A stretch of DNA of 64,000 nt from Pseudomonas sp. KU26590. Its GTDB lineage: Bacteria; Pseudomonadota; Gammaproteobacteria; Pseudomonadales; Pseudomonadaceae. Every line of letters starts with the position of its first letter. The stretch's first letter is position 1. The DNA is taken from the NCBI RefSeq assembly GCF_026153515.1, contig NZ_CP110644.1, positions 3,873,501 to 3,937,500 on the forward strand. The letters run 5' to 3'. This document shows positions 26,928 to 36,246 of this stretch, piece after piece. The position numbers and the translations under genes were made by a program. The notes beneath the pieces are model-generated. The model saw nothing but the letters and a program-made list of their open reading frames with translations, was not told the DNA's origin and ran no database searches.

Positions 26928-28571
26928 TCAAGGCGCTATAGCGCCGTCCACGAGCACTTGCGCCTCAGCCACCAGACGCTTGAGGTGATCCTCGCCCTTG
27001 AAGCTCTCGGCATAGATCTTGTAGATATCCTCAGTCCCCGACGGCCGCGCGGCAAACCAGCCGTTCTCGGTAATGACCTTCAGGCCACCAATCGCCTGAT
27101 CGTTGCCCGGCGCCTTGCTCAGGATACTTTCGATCTTCTCCCCCGCCAGCTCAGTGGACGTCACCTGCTCCGGCGACAGCTTGCTCAACAGCGCCTTCTG
27201 CTCGAAGTTGGCCTTCGCCTCGACCCGGGTCGACACCGGCTCGCCCAACTCATCGGTCAACGACTTGTACATCTCGCTCGGGTCACGGCCCTTGCGCGCG
27301 CGGATTTCCGCTGCCAGCAATGCCGGGATCAAACCATCCTTGTCCGTCGTCCAGACCGTCCCGTCACGACGCAGGAACGACGCACCGGCGCTTTCCTCAC
27401 CGCCAAAGCCCAGCGAACCCTCGAACAAGCCTTCGGCGAAGAACTTGAAGCCCACCGGCACTTCATACAGGCGGCGGCCCAGACGCTGGGACACACGATC
27501 AATCATGCCGCTGCTGACCACCGTCTTGCCGACAGCGGCATCCGCACGCCATTCAGGACGGTTCTGGAACAGGTAATCGATGGACACCGCCAGATAGTTG
27601 TTCGGCGCCAACAGGCCGCCGGTCGGCGTGACGATGCCGTGGCGATCGTGGTCCGGGTCGCAGGCGAAGGCCACCTGGAAGCGATCCTTCAAACCGATCA
27701 GGCTCTGCATCGCGAAGTTGGACGACGGGTCCATGCGGATCTTGCCGTCCCAGTCCACGCTCATGAAGCGGAAAGTCGGGTCGACGAACTTGTTCACCAC
27801 TTCCAGATTCAGGCCGTAGTGCTCACCGATCGCCGACCAGTAATTCACGCCCGCCCCACCCAGCGGATCAACGCCCAAGTGCAGGTTGGCGCCACGAATG
27901 GCGTCCATGTCGATGACGTTTTTCAGGTCCGCCACGTAGGTGTTGATGTAGTCGTGGCGATGGGTGGTGTCGGCGCGCAGGGCTTTCTCGTAGGTGATGC
28001 GCTGGACGTTGACGATGCGCTCGGCGAGCAATTGGTTGGCTTTGTTCTCGATCCACTTGGTGATGTGCGAATCAGCCGGGCCGCCGTTGGGCGGGTTGTA
28101 CTTGAAGCCGCCACTCTCCGGCGGGTTGTGCGAAGGCGTGATGACGATGCCGTCGGCCAGGCCCGTGGTGCGCCCGCGGTTGTAGCAGATGATGGCGTGG
28201 GAGATCGCCGGCGTCGGGGTGTACTCGTCACCCTCGGAAATCATCACGTTGACGCCGTTGGCCGCCAGCACTTCCAGCGCCGAAGCGGCCGCCGGGGTTG
28301 ACAGGGCGTGGGTGTCAGCGCCGAGGAACAGCGGCCCGTCGATACCGTTGGCCTGGCGGTACAGGCAGATCGCCTGACTGATGGCCAGCACGTGCCACTC
28401 GTTGAAACTCAATTCAAAGGAGCTGCCGCGGTGCCCGGAGGTACCGAAGGCAACACGCTGGGTCGCCACCGACGCGTCGGGCTGACCGGTGTAATAGGCC
28501 GTCACCAGACGAGGAAGATCGACCAGCAATTCTGCAGGCGCCAGTTTGCCCGCGAATGGACTGATACTCAT
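26928..28571 (-). CDS. pgm: Phosphoglucomutase (alpha-D-glucose-specific)
   Basis: The 547-residue protein is an alpha-D-phosphohexomutase: FGTSGHRG near residue 45, the phosphoserine motif TPSHNPP with Ser147, the Mg loop DPDHDRHG near 305, the sugar-binding GGEESAG and the C-terminal phosphate site [13 protein letters not shown]. It interconverts glucose 1-phosphate and glucose 6-phosphate. The start at 28571 has GGAGG 6 bases upstream; the frame is open further upstream but reads unlike protein. The length fits the Pgm type rather than the shorter AlgC type. Confidence 0.95.
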   Translation of the reverse strand: MSISPFAGKLAPAELLVDLPRLVTAYYTGQPDASVATQRVAFGTSGHRGSSFELSFNEWHVLAISQAICLYRQANGIDGPLFLGADTHALSTPAAASALEVLAANGVNVMISEGDEYTPTPAISHAIICYNRGRTTGLADGIVITPSHNPPESGGFKYNPPNGGPADSHITKWIENKANQLLAERIVNVQRITYEKALRADTTHRHDYINTYVADLKNVIDMDAIRGANLHLGVDPLGGAGVNYWSAIGEHYGLNLEVVNKFVDPTFRFMSVDWDGKIRMDPSSNFAMQSLIGLKDRFQVAFACDPDHDRHGIVTPTGGLLAPNNYLAVSIDYLFQNRPEWRADAAVGKTVVSSGMIDRVSQRLGRRLYEVPVGFKFFAEGLFEGSLGFGGEESAGASFLRRDGTVWTTDKDGLIPALLAAEIRARKGRDPSEMYKSLTDELGEPVSTRVEAKANFEQKALLSKLSPEQVTSTELAGEKIESILSKAPGNDQAIGGLKVITENGWFAARPSGTEDIYKIYAESFKGEDHLKRLVAEAQVLVDGAIAP

Positions 28572-28745
28572 GCGAAACCTCCGTGGATGAAAAATAGGGA
28601 AATGACAAAAAGAAAAGGTCCCGACGGGGCGGGAAACAACCTTAACCGCCGCCTGAAACGCCATTAGCGCGGCAGTTTACTGGCAGTTGGACCATGGCGC
28701 GCGGCTATTGATCCGTAACGTCCTGAGACATTTAGCTGACCCACA

Positions 28746-31076
28746 TCACAGCTGCCACCATGCCGGCAAGAGCTGCTGAATCTTGCGCTCGGCGAAACGA
28801 TCGTCGATCAACACCACCACGCCGCGATCGTCCAGACCCCGAATCACTCGGCCGGCCGCCTGCACCACTTTCTGCATGCCGGGGTAGAGATAGGTGTAGT
28901 CGTAACCGGCGGCAAACAACAGACTCATCCGCTGTTTAAGTTGCTCATTGACCGGGTTGATCTGCGCCAGACCCAGGGTGGCGATGAACGCCCCGATCAA
29001 TCGCGCGCCCGGCAAGTCGATTCCCTCGCCGAACGCCCCGCCCAGCACCGCAAAACCGATGCCTTGGCTGGCCGGCGTAAAGCGCTCCAGAAACGCCTGC
29101 CGTTCGGCCTCCGCCATGCCCCGGGACTGCTTCCACACCGGCACATCAGGGTGGCTGCGCTCCATCAACTCGGCCACTTGCTGCAGGTAATCGAAGCTAC
29201 TGAAGAACGCCAGATAATTGCCCGGTCGCGCCTCGAACTGCCGCGCCATCAACTCGACGATGGGCGCCAGCGACGCCTGCCGGTGGGTGTAGCGGGTGGA
29301 AATGCGGCTGACGATCTCGACGTCCAGCTGCGAGCGTTGAAACGGCGACTCGACATCGACCCACGCCGTGGTGTCGGGCAGGCCCAGCAAGTCCCGGTAG
29401 AAATGCCGTGGATTGAGGGTCGCGGAGAACAGCACCGCGCTGATCGCGGCCGTCAGGCGCGGACGCACAAAACCGGCCGGCACGACGTTGCGCAGGCACA
29501 GCCGGGACAGCGACTTGCTGCCCAGCTCACGCTTACTGATATCGAACAGGAAGTGCTCGTCGAACAGCTCGGCAATACGACCGAACTGGATCGCCTCGAA
29601 ATAGAAGCTTTGCAGCTCGCCGTTGGCCGCGTGGGAGTGCTCGTTGAAATAGTCGCCGAACGCCGTGATGCACAAATTGAGGCTGTTGAGAAATTTGGCC
29701 GGTGTGGCGGCGTAGGCCTGGTAAGGGGCGACTTGTTCCTTGTGCAGGGCATTCCAGTCGCGGTTGAGCCGCTGCAAGGCTTTTTTCACCGGCTCCGGCG
29801 CACTCTGCCGCACCTGGTTCATGCTGTGCTGATCCAGGGTCGCGCTGTACATCGACCGCGCCCGTTCAACCATGTTGTGCGCCTCGTCCACCAGCACGGC
29901 GACGCGCCACTGATTGAACTGACTGAGCCCGAACAGCATGCCGCTGAGGTCGAAATAGTAGTTGTAATCGGCGATCACCACGTCCGACCAGCGCGCCAGT
30001 TCCTGGCTCAGGTAATACGGACAGACCTGATGACCCAGCGCCACCTCACGCACGCCCGCCTGATCGAGCCACGGCTTGGTCATTGCCTCGCTGCGTGCGG
30101 CCGGTAGCCGGTCGTAAAAACCTTTGGCGAGCGGGCATGAATCCCCGTTGCAGGCCTTGTCCGGGTATTCGCAGGCCTTGTCCCGGGCAACCATTTCCAG
30201 CACCCGCAGGTTCAGCTCCGGAGCACTCCGCCCAATCACGCTCAAGGCATCCAGCGCCAGCTTGCGTCCGGGCGTCTTCGCAGTGAGAAAGAACACCTTG
30301 TCCAGTTTGCGCGTCGGCGCGGCTTTGAGCATCGGGAACACCGTGCCGATGGTCTTGCCGATGCCGGTGGGCGCCTGAGCCATCAAACAGCGCCCGGTGC
30401 TGACCGCCTTGTACACCGACTCGGCCAACGCCCGCTGCCCGGTACGGAAATCGGCGTGGGGGAACTTCAGAGCGCTCAGCGCGTGGTCGCGGGCATCGCG
30501 GTGGGCCAGTTCCTGCCGCGCCCACTGCAGAAAGATCCCTGCCTGAGTTTCGAAGAACGCCTGTAACTCGGCCGCCGTGAAACGCTGCTGAATGAGCGTC
30601 TCCTGCTCACTGATGATGTTGAAATACACCAGCGCAAGATTGACCTCGGCCAACTGCAACTGTTGGCAAAGCAGCCAGCCATAGACCTTCGCCTGGGCCC
30701 AGTGCAGCTGCCGGTGGTTGGCGGGCATGCTGCTCAGATCGCCGCGATAGGTCTTGATCTCCTCGAGCTGGTTCAGCGCAGCATCGTAGCCATCTGCCCT
30801 GCCCCGAATCTTCAGCTCATGAAAAACCCCGCTCAACGCCACCTCGGCCTGATACTGCGGCCCCCGCCGCGCCGCCACCGTCCGATGCCCGGCAATCCCT
30901 TCCTGCGCCGTGGGCGACGGCGTAAACCGCAAATCCAGATCCCCCGCCTTTGCCGTGAACTCACACAACTCCCGCACCGCGACCCGATACCCCGTCTCCG
31001 GATCGACAGCCGCCACCGCCCCAGGCTCGACAGAAGCTGCGCGGGTATCGGGGGAAATGCTGGGAATGGAAGTCAC
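28746..31076 (-). CDS. XPD/DinG-like helicase with nuclease-like N-terminal domain
   Basis: The 776-residue protein is a superfamily 2 iron-sulfur helicase: Walker A APTGIGKT near 240, a cysteine cluster (CEYPDKACNGDSC near 300, with a later VCPYY), DEAH box VLVDEAHNM near 397, and C-terminal motifs LGGAFGEGIDLPG and QAAGRVIRG. The N-terminal 200 residues carry ELKIRGRADGYD followed by LEEIKTYRG, the Asp...Glu-x-Lys pattern of a Cas4/RecB-like PD-(D/E)XK nuclease. The product is therefore probably a nuclease-helicase acting on branched or flapped DNA. The frame begins with GTG at 31076 without a clear ribosome site, so the exact start is uncertain. Confidence 0.85.
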   Translation of the reverse strand: MTSIPSISPDTRAASVEPGAVAAVDPETGYRVAVRELCEFTAKAGDLDLRFTPSPTAQEGIAGHRTVAARRGPQYQAEVALSGVFHELKIRGRADGYDAALNQLEEIKTYRGDLSSMPANHRQLHWAQAKVYGWLLCQQLQLAEVNLALVYFNIISEQETLIQQRFTAAELQAFFETQAGIFLQWARQELAHRDARDHALSALKFPHADFRTGQRALAESVYKAVSTGRCLMAQAPTGIGKTIGTVFPMLKAAPTRKLDKVFFLTAKTPGRKLALDALSVIGRSAPELNLRVLEMVARDKACEYPDKACNGDSCPLAKGFYDRLPAARSEAMTKPWLDQAGVREVALGHQVCPYYLSQELARWSDVVIADYNYYFDLSGMLFGLSQFNQWRVAVLVDEAHNMVERARSMYSATLDQHSMNQVRQSAPEPVKKALQRLNRDWNALHKEQVAPYQAYAATPAKFLNSLNLCITAFGDYFNEHSHAANGELQSFYFEAIQFGRIAELFDEHFLFDISKRELGSKSLSRLCLRNVVPAGFVRPRLTAAISAVLFSATLNPRHFYRDLLGLPDTTAWVDVESPFQRSQLDVEIVSRISTRYTHRQASLAPIVELMARQFEARPGNYLAFFSSFDYLQQVAELMERSHPDVPVWKQSRGMAEAERQAFLERFTPASQGIGFAVLGGAFGEGIDLPGARLIGAFIATLGLAQINPVNEQLKQRMSLLFAAGYDYTYLYPGMQKVVQAAGRVIRGLDDRGVVVLIDDRFAERKIQQLLPAWWQL

Positions 31077-31691
31077 TGAAAAGGCTGGCCGTCGATCGGA
31101 ACACTGGACGGACGTACAGATAACAGCTCAACGCGGTCGAGGCAAACGGAAATGGATTGGCGGCCGGATTTCGGCGCGGAGCGCCAAGGGATGCATCCCC
31201 ACGCAGAGCATGGGTACGATGAACGCGTGCAGTCTGGAGCTGGTTTTCACCATCAAAATTTATGGCGCACCTACTGGCCTCTTCCCGGCTAAAGCCGGTC
31301 CCACGAAAAGCAGCGCGTGCAGTCAGTAGGATTGACTCTGACTGTAGGACCGGCTTTAGCCGGGAAGCTGTTGATCCGCTGTTGATCTGCTTTTGATCTC
31401 CATACACAAAAAGCCCAGACACCACCAAACGCGACTTGGGTGCAGGCCGAACGTAGACGACGCGCAGTGGGCCGAGCCGCATGGATGCGGCGAGAGCGCC
31501 GTCAGGACATGGATGTCCGTTCGGCGCGGGCCCACGGAGCGTCGTCGAAGTGAGGGAACCCGACGAAGTCGGGCCAAACCAGGAGCAAGCACCCTTGGTT
31601 ACTTGGGGTGCTTTTCCAAGTAACTCGCCGAAGGCGAAACCCGAGGCCGTTAGGCCGACGCCCTTGATCTTGATCTACATAAGCCACGCAA
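31077..31691. other. Intergenic region, only repeats seen
   Basis: The 615 bp between the helicase start and the MocR-like stop carry a half copy of the nested palindrome (about 31168-31212), two REP motifs (TTCCCGGCTAAAGCCGGTCC at 31284; a facing one at 31343-31366) and copy 4 of the multi-hairpin element. No gene is supported. Confidence 0.75.
31367..31677 (+). repeat. REP-linked multi-hairpin repeat, copy 4
   Basis: A full copy of the element found at 14216. Here the first inner hairpin is GCCGCAtggaTGCGGC where the other copies have GCGGCAtggaTGCCGC, a double compensatory change. The second inner hairpin GGACATggATGTCC is perfectly paired, and the outer stem is GACGACGC with GCGTCGTC. 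The element is flanked on both sides by TTGATC-type hexamers, at its start and again at 31664. Confidence 0.9.
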
Positions 31692-33089
31692 CTAAAGAAG
31701 CCGCTCTTGCACCAACGCATTGCGAATAATCACCAGCATCGACTCAATATTCTGATCCCAATCCACCGTCCCGCTGATCCGCAAACACTGCTGATGCAAC
31801 CCCCGCACACTGAACAACTCCCCCGGCGCCACCACGATCCGCTGCTCCAGCAACCGATCGAACACCCGCGCCGTATCCACCCGATGCACACTCTCCAGCC
31901 AGATCGACGCCCCACCCCGAGGACGCACAAACGCCACCTCATCCCCCAGATACTGCTCCACCCCGCTGACCAACTCACCGACCCGTTGCTCAAGCCCGCC
32001 CCGTAAATCCCGCAGGTGCCGGTCCAGCTGCCCCGACGCGTACAACCGCGCAATCGCCTTCTGCCGGACCGGCGGCAAACGGAACGAACGCAACACCCAC
32101 TGCTGATGCAACAGCGTTCGTGAATGCCGGCTCAACAGATACCCGAACGGCGCCTCCAGCCCGATCATCTTGTCGAACGCACCCACCACCAACAGCCGCT
32201 GCGGATCAATCAACTCCCGGAATGGCGAACGGTCATCCTCGAAATACAGGGCGCCATGGGTATCGTTCTCCAGCACCCACAACCCATGCAGGTTCAACAC
32301 CTGCGCCATCCGCGCGCGCTGGGCGCACGGCATCCTCTGCCCGCGAACCGGGTCCATCTGCGACGACACAATCGCCATCTTCACGTCTTCCCGCTGGATC
32401 ACCGCACCCAGCTCATCGACGTCGACCCCCCCTTGAGCGTCGGTACAGACTTCAATCACCTGAATCCCGTATGCCTGCAGCGTACGCAGGATGCTCCAGC
32501 CGCACGGCGACTCCACCAGCACGGCGCCGTCGCGCAGTTGCAGGGCTTCGATCACGGTCTTCAGCACACCGGTTTTGTCCGGCCCGATGAACACGTTGTC
32601 CGGGTGCCAGCAATGCTCGGTCGACGAGGTGTAGTGAGCCGCCAGCGCCGTGCGCAACTCGACATCGCCGAAGGGTTGAAAACGCGGGTCGGGCTGGCAG
32701 GGATAATGACGCATGAGGTCGCGCTCAACGCTCAGCAGCGCGCCGTGAAGTGACACCAGCAGCGTCGGCTCATCGGCGCCGAAGACGAACATGTCCGGGC
32801 GCCGGGCGCTGGCATGAAAGCGCGTGAACACGTCACCGCCTTCCAGCGGCAGATCGTTGCAGGGGTTGGGCAGCGCGAAATAGCCGGATTTGGGTACGGA
32901 GCAGATGCGCCCTTCCTTTTCGAGAAGGCTGTAGGCGTTCTGCACCGTGGAAATCGACACCCGCAGCCGTCGTGCCAGCAACCGCAACGAAGGCAGGCGC
33001 ACAGCCGGCCCGGCGGACAGCTCGTTGGTCAGCCTGAGCAGGTAGCGGTACACCATCTGGTAGGCAAAATCGGTCTTGTTGTTATTCAT
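31692..33089 (-). CDS. MocR-like GntR/aminotransferase-fold regulator
   Basis: The 465-residue protein joins a GntR winged HTH (residues about 5-75, LPSLRLLARRLRVSISTVQN) to an aminotransferase class I domain. The expected PLP lysine is Lys307 in VVGAFDKMIGLEAPFGYL; the residue before it is Asp where the family usually has Ser. MocR proteins regulate transcription using PLP as cofactor, often for vitamin B6, amino-acid or amine genes. The start at 33089 is the first ATG near GGGGGTG. It is 103 bp downstream of the PP-loop gene on the same strand and may be co-transcribed with it, or control it. Confidence 0.85.
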   Translation of the reverse strand: MNNNKTDFAYQMVYRYLLRLTNELSAGPAVRLPSLRLLARRLRVSISTVQNAYSLLEKEGRICSVPKSGYFALPNPCNDLPLEGGDVFTRFHASARRPDMFVFGADEPTLLVSLHGALLSVERDLMRHYPCQPDPRFQPFGDVELRTALAAHYTSSTEHCWHPDNVFIGPDKTGVLKTVIEALQLRDGAVLVESPCGWSILRTLQAYGIQVIEVCTDAQGGVDVDELGAVIQREDVKMAIVSSQMDPVRGQRMPCAQRARMAQVLNLHGLWVLENDTHGALYFEDDRSPFRELIDPQRLLVVGAFDKMIGLEAPFGYLLSRHSRTLLHQQWVLRSFRLPPVRQKAIARLYASGQLDRHLRDLRGGLEQRVGELVSGVEQYLGDEVAFVRPRGGASIWLESVHRVDTARVFDRLLEQRIVVAPGELFSVRGLHQQCLRISGTVDWDQNIESMLVIIRNALVQERLL

Positions 33090-33192
33090 CGAACACCCCC
33101 ATCCGTGCGCCAGGCGCAGGGTCATTGAGAAAGCGCCGCGTCCACCGCCCGAGGCTCAGCGCAGCACGTCGCATCAGTTCATCGGGCAGCCT

Positions 33193-34695
33193 TCAGCGCC
33201 CCGAAATCAATTCCGTGGTCAGGGCGCCAGTGTGCGGATCGACCGTCGCCACCCGGCGTTTGTCGGGATCGCTGGCGCGTACCCGGGCGATGATCGATCG
33301 GTCGTCGTTGAAGTCCACATGGCGTTTGGCGTACAGCGATTGCAGGCCCTTCAGGCTCAGACCGCTGACTTCCACCAGCCAGTGCGGCACCAGGTCCGGG
33401 ACGAGCTGTCCGGCGAGCGTCTTGTGCAGATCGCTGAGCCCGACCAGCATGCCGGGGTGATAGCGACGCAGGAAATCCTCAAGCCGCGCGCCTCCGTCCA
33501 CAAAGGGTGAAAACAGCAGGCACACCCATTGGGTCTCGCCCAGGCCAAACGCCTCCTGGCCGTAGCCTTCGGCAAGCTGGCGGCGATCGCCGATTTTTTC
33601 CGGGCTGTCGTAGGCTGCCAGCGCCTGGGCGATCAATCGCGCCGGCATCCGTTTGCGGCGCATCATGGCTGCCGCCAGCTCCAGGTACTCGGCGATGCCG
33701 TCGCTGTACGCCCGCCCCTCAATGAATTCGGCCTTTAGCCCGCGCAGATGGGCCATCAACAGCGGGTTGGCACAGTCGGACTCACTGAAGTTAAACGCCA
33801 GGTCATCGAACCGGAAGCCCAGAAAGTCAGTGAGCAGCCCCCAGTGTTCTTCCGTGCGAAAGCCAATGAGGTCCGCGGCGGTCAGCAAGGTCGGGGCGAT
33901 GGTTCGGTTCAGGTAGATCGGTGGCCGGCCATAGTCCGACGCGTCGGCTGACTCGCCGTACAGCTCCTCGTAGTAAGCGCGACCCACACGGTCGATGACG
34001 CTCAACGCGCCGCTGAAACCCAACGTGTGCCAAGGCTCGATTTTCTGCCCGCCATGGCGCGCCAGACGCATGATCCACGTCGCATATTGCTTCTGCTCCT
34101 TGAGCGAGTCGCCGCTGATCACCGCATTGACGCCGTCCCCCCAGCTGGCGGCGCGGACCATGAAATCCGCCATGCCCAGATAACAGCTGTTGCAGAAGGT
34201 GGTCCGCGCATCACCCGCCGTCAGGTGCCCGCCCAGCAGCAGGTCGGAGCGATTCTGCTCACGACCCGCCGTCGAAAATGGCAAGTCGGGCTCGAAGATC
34301 TGCACGTACTGATGATCGATCACCAGCAGCTCGACCCTCGGGTCGTCGTGCAGAAACAGTGCTGAATAACAGCGGTCGATGTTGCCCATCACCGCCGAGG
34401 TAATGCCCGCATGGCGCATATTGGCCACCCGCAGCCTGAACGTTGCCGGCCCCCGTGCGGCAATGCTCAGTTGCGCGGCACGCAACATGGCCACGGTATA
34501 GGCGCTGTCCTTGCCACCGCTGAAGGCGACCAGCGCTTTATAACCGCCGATCCTGTCAATTCCGCCCGCAGCAACAATCAGACGCTGAATCAATAACTGA
34601 AGCGCGGTTCGTTCGTTGCGATTCATATAGCCCGAGAGGCGTTGCAGCACTTGCTGATAGACGTAGTTCATTGCCTGTTCATGCATTGAACTCAT
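33193..34695 (-). CDS. PP-loop ATP pyrophosphatase of unknown substrate
   Basis: The 500-residue protein has the PP-loop signature AFSGGKDSAY (SGGKDS at 59-64) of N-type ATP pyrophosphatases, which adenylate a substrate before sulfur or nitrogen transfer. A CxxC pair (CNSC, Cys168 and Cys171) and ISGDSLKEQKQ (193-203) follow in the catalytic half. The last 250 residues match no domain I recognise, and the length exceeds TtcA, LarE or PAPS reductase. The ATG at 34695 overlaps the stop of a 47-residue open frame (ATGA). Possible roles are sulfur insertion into a small molecule or peptide, or RNA modification. Confidence 0.75.
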   Translation of the reverse strand: MSSMHEQAMNYVYQQVLQRLSGYMNRNERTALQLLIQRLIVAAGGIDRIGGYKALVAFSGGKDSAYTVAMLRAAQLSIAARGPATFRLRVANMRHAGITSAVMGNIDRCYSALFLHDDPRVELLVIDHQYVQIFEPDLPFSTAGREQNRSDLLLGGHLTAGDARTTFCNSCYLGMADFMVRAASWGDGVNAVISGDSLKEQKQYATWIMRLARHGGQKIEPWHTLGFSGALSVIDRVGRAYYEELYGESADASDYGRPPIYLNRTIAPTLLTAADLIGFRTEEHWGLLTDFLGFRFDDLAFNFSESDCANPLLMAHLRGLKAEFIEGRAYSDGIAEYLELAAAMMRRKRMPARLIAQALAAYDSPEKIGDRRQLAEGYGQEAFGLGETQWVCLLFSPFVDGGARLEDFLRRYHPGMLVGLSDLHKTLAGQLVPDLVPHWLVEVSGLSLKGLQSLYAKRHVDFNDDRSIIARVRASDPDKRRVATVDPHTGALTTELISGR

Positions 34696-34835
34696 GGTTT
34701 CAATACCTGGTTGATCAGCCCGGCCACACTGTCCTCCATGAAAGGCTTAATAGGTAGGCAGACGACGGACCCAACAGTGACGGGCGCGGCGGATTGATTA
34801 TCACGCGACGCAGACGGCGACAGATCAACTAGCAT
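34692..34835 (-). CDS. 47-residue peptide coupled to the PP-loop gene
   Basis: A short open frame beginning MLVDLSPSASRDNQSAAPV and ending with GLINQVLKP has AAGGA upstream of its ATG at 34835 (AGGA 8 bases before it) and ends in ATGA overlap with the PP-loop gene. It holds a single Cys (VVCLPIKPF) in a hydrophobic stretch near residue 26. Size and coupling suit a precursor peptide for modification, a small carrier or partner protein, or a regulatory leader. A longer frame to 34949 lacks a ribosome site. I recognise no family. Confidence 0.5.
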   Translation of the reverse strand: MLVDLSPSASRDNQSAAPVTVGSVVCLPIKPFMEDSVAGLINQVLKP

Positions 34836-35073
34836 CTTCTCGTTCCTTGAGCAGTTAATTATTGGAACTATTATCGACGCTTGAAGCACAATTACAAGCC
34901 AGCCGTCACCGACACGTGAAGGTTCTCTTTTCCACGAATCCGTATCCAAATTAAACAGGGATGTTTAAATGAGCGTTTATTTAACAGAACAGTAGCTTGA
35001 TTCAAGGGCACTTAAATATTCATCAACATCACACACTTAGTGCTTTGATCAATAAATTAAACACCCCATAAAC
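34836..35073. promoter_or_regulatory. AT-rich upstream region with inverted repeat
   Basis: The space before the peptide gene is visibly more AT-rich than its surroundings. It carries the perfect inverted repeat TTAAACA-GGGA-TGTTTAA at 34951-34968, with related TTTAACA and TTAAACA segments at 34979 and 35057. This is a good candidate operator, perhaps for the MocR-like protein. No gene is seen here apart from the unsupported upstream extension of the peptide frame. Confidence 0.5.
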
Positions 35074-35104
35074 AAAAAAGCCCTCCAGAATATTCGGGAA
35101 GGCT
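35074..35104 (-). terminator. Rho-independent terminator of the oxidoreductase gene
   Basis: On the minus strand AGCCTTCC and GGAGGGCT form a stem around CGAATATTCT, followed by a run of six T. It lies about 120 bp after the stop of the oxidoreductase gene and should end that transcript before the PP-loop cluster. Confidence 0.8.
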
Positions 35105-35223
35105 CAAGTGAGACAACATGACCCGTGACTGACAGGGCGGACACCTTCAAACCGGGCTCCGACACCTCAATGCCGACGCTTGGTCAAAAGCGTCGAGCAT
35201 GCAATGAGCGCGATGGTCTGCAC

Positions 35224-36246
35224 TCAGGATGGATCAACCTCAATCACCACGCGACCGCCCACCGGGCAACCGTCCATCAAACGGTGGGCTTCGATCAATT
35301 GATCGAAGGGAAACACCTTGGTGATCTGCGGCACCAGCATGCCATCAGCCGTCATCTGGTTGATGTCGCGCAACGCACGCTTGATCGCCTCTTCGTCCTG
35401 CTTGATGCCCAGCTCAGGCTTGCCGGTGAAGTTGCCCACGCAGTGCACAAAGAACTGGATGTTCTTCTGAAACGCTGCACACGCCGGGAATGGCGTCTGG
35501 TTACCGCCTTGCAGGCCATAGAGAATCAGACTGCCCCGTGGCGCCAGCACATCACCCAAGATCGACATCTGCGGGCCACCCAGACCGTCGAGGACAATGT
35601 CCACGCCACGGTTGTCGGTGTAGCGGTTAATCGTCAGAAGCAAATCCTCTTCTTCGGTCACGATCACCTTGTCCGCACCCATTTTCAACAGGTATTCGCG
35701 GCACGCGTCGGTCTTGGTCGCCGCGATCACCTTGATGCCGAGCGCCTTGCCTAGTTGCAGGAACGCAGGGCCCGCGCAATGGCTGGCATCGGTGACCAGC
35801 GCCGTTTGCCCGGGTTTTGCCCGTGCCAGTTCGACGAAAGCAAAGTACGCCACCAGCATCGGCGTGTAGTGAACGGCCGCCTCATTGGGCGTGAGCACGT
35901 CCGGATAGCGGGTCACTGAAGTCCGGGGCATCAGAATCAGCTCGCCGTAGACCGGGTACACATTGACGTCAGCCGAAGGGAAACTGGCGACCTTGTCGCC
36001 CACTTTCAGGTCGGTCACGCCATCGCCGATGGCGGTAATGACGCCCGCCATTTCGGAACCCAGACCGGCCGGCAGGCGCGCCTGGGATGAAGCCAGATTT
36101 TGTCGCCACAGCACGTCGTACCAGGTAACGCCGATCGCCTGAACGCGTACTTGCACCTCACCGGGGGCAGGCAACGCGACCGGCAGCTCTTCTACTTTGA
36201 GCACCTCGGCCGGACCGAACTGATGAAAACGGATCGTGCGGGACAT
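35224..36246 (-). CDS. Zinc-independent MDR quinone oxidoreductase-like protein
   Basis: The 340-residue protein is a medium-chain dehydrogenase/reductase of the quinone oxidoreductase type. It has the N-terminal GroES-like domain (FGPAEVLKVEELPV, GSEMAGVITAIGDGV) and a Rossmann domain with TDASHCAGPAFLQLGKALG, where the usual GxGxxG is altered. The usual Cys/His zinc ligands of alcohol dehydrogenases are not seen, so NADPH-dependent reduction of quinones or enones is likely. GAGG lies 7 bases before the ATG. A LysR gene diverges from it at 36721 and may regulate it. Confidence 0.85.
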   Translation of the reverse strand: MSRTIRFHQFGPAEVLKVEELPVALPAPGEVQVRVQAIGVTWYDVLWRQNLASSQARLPAGLGSEMAGVITAIGDGVTDLKVGDKVASFPSADVNVYPVYGELILMPRTSVTRYPDVLTPNEAAVHYTPMLVAYFAFVELARAKPGQTALVTDASHCAGPAFLQLGKALGIKVIAATKTDACREYLLKMGADKVIVTEEEDLLLTINRYTDNRGVDIVLDGLGGPQMSILGDVLAPRGSLILYGLQGGNQTPFPACAAFQKNIQFFVHCVGNFTGKPELGIKQDEEAIKRALRDINQMTADGMLVPQITKVFPFDQLIEAHRLMDGCPVGGRVVIEVDPS

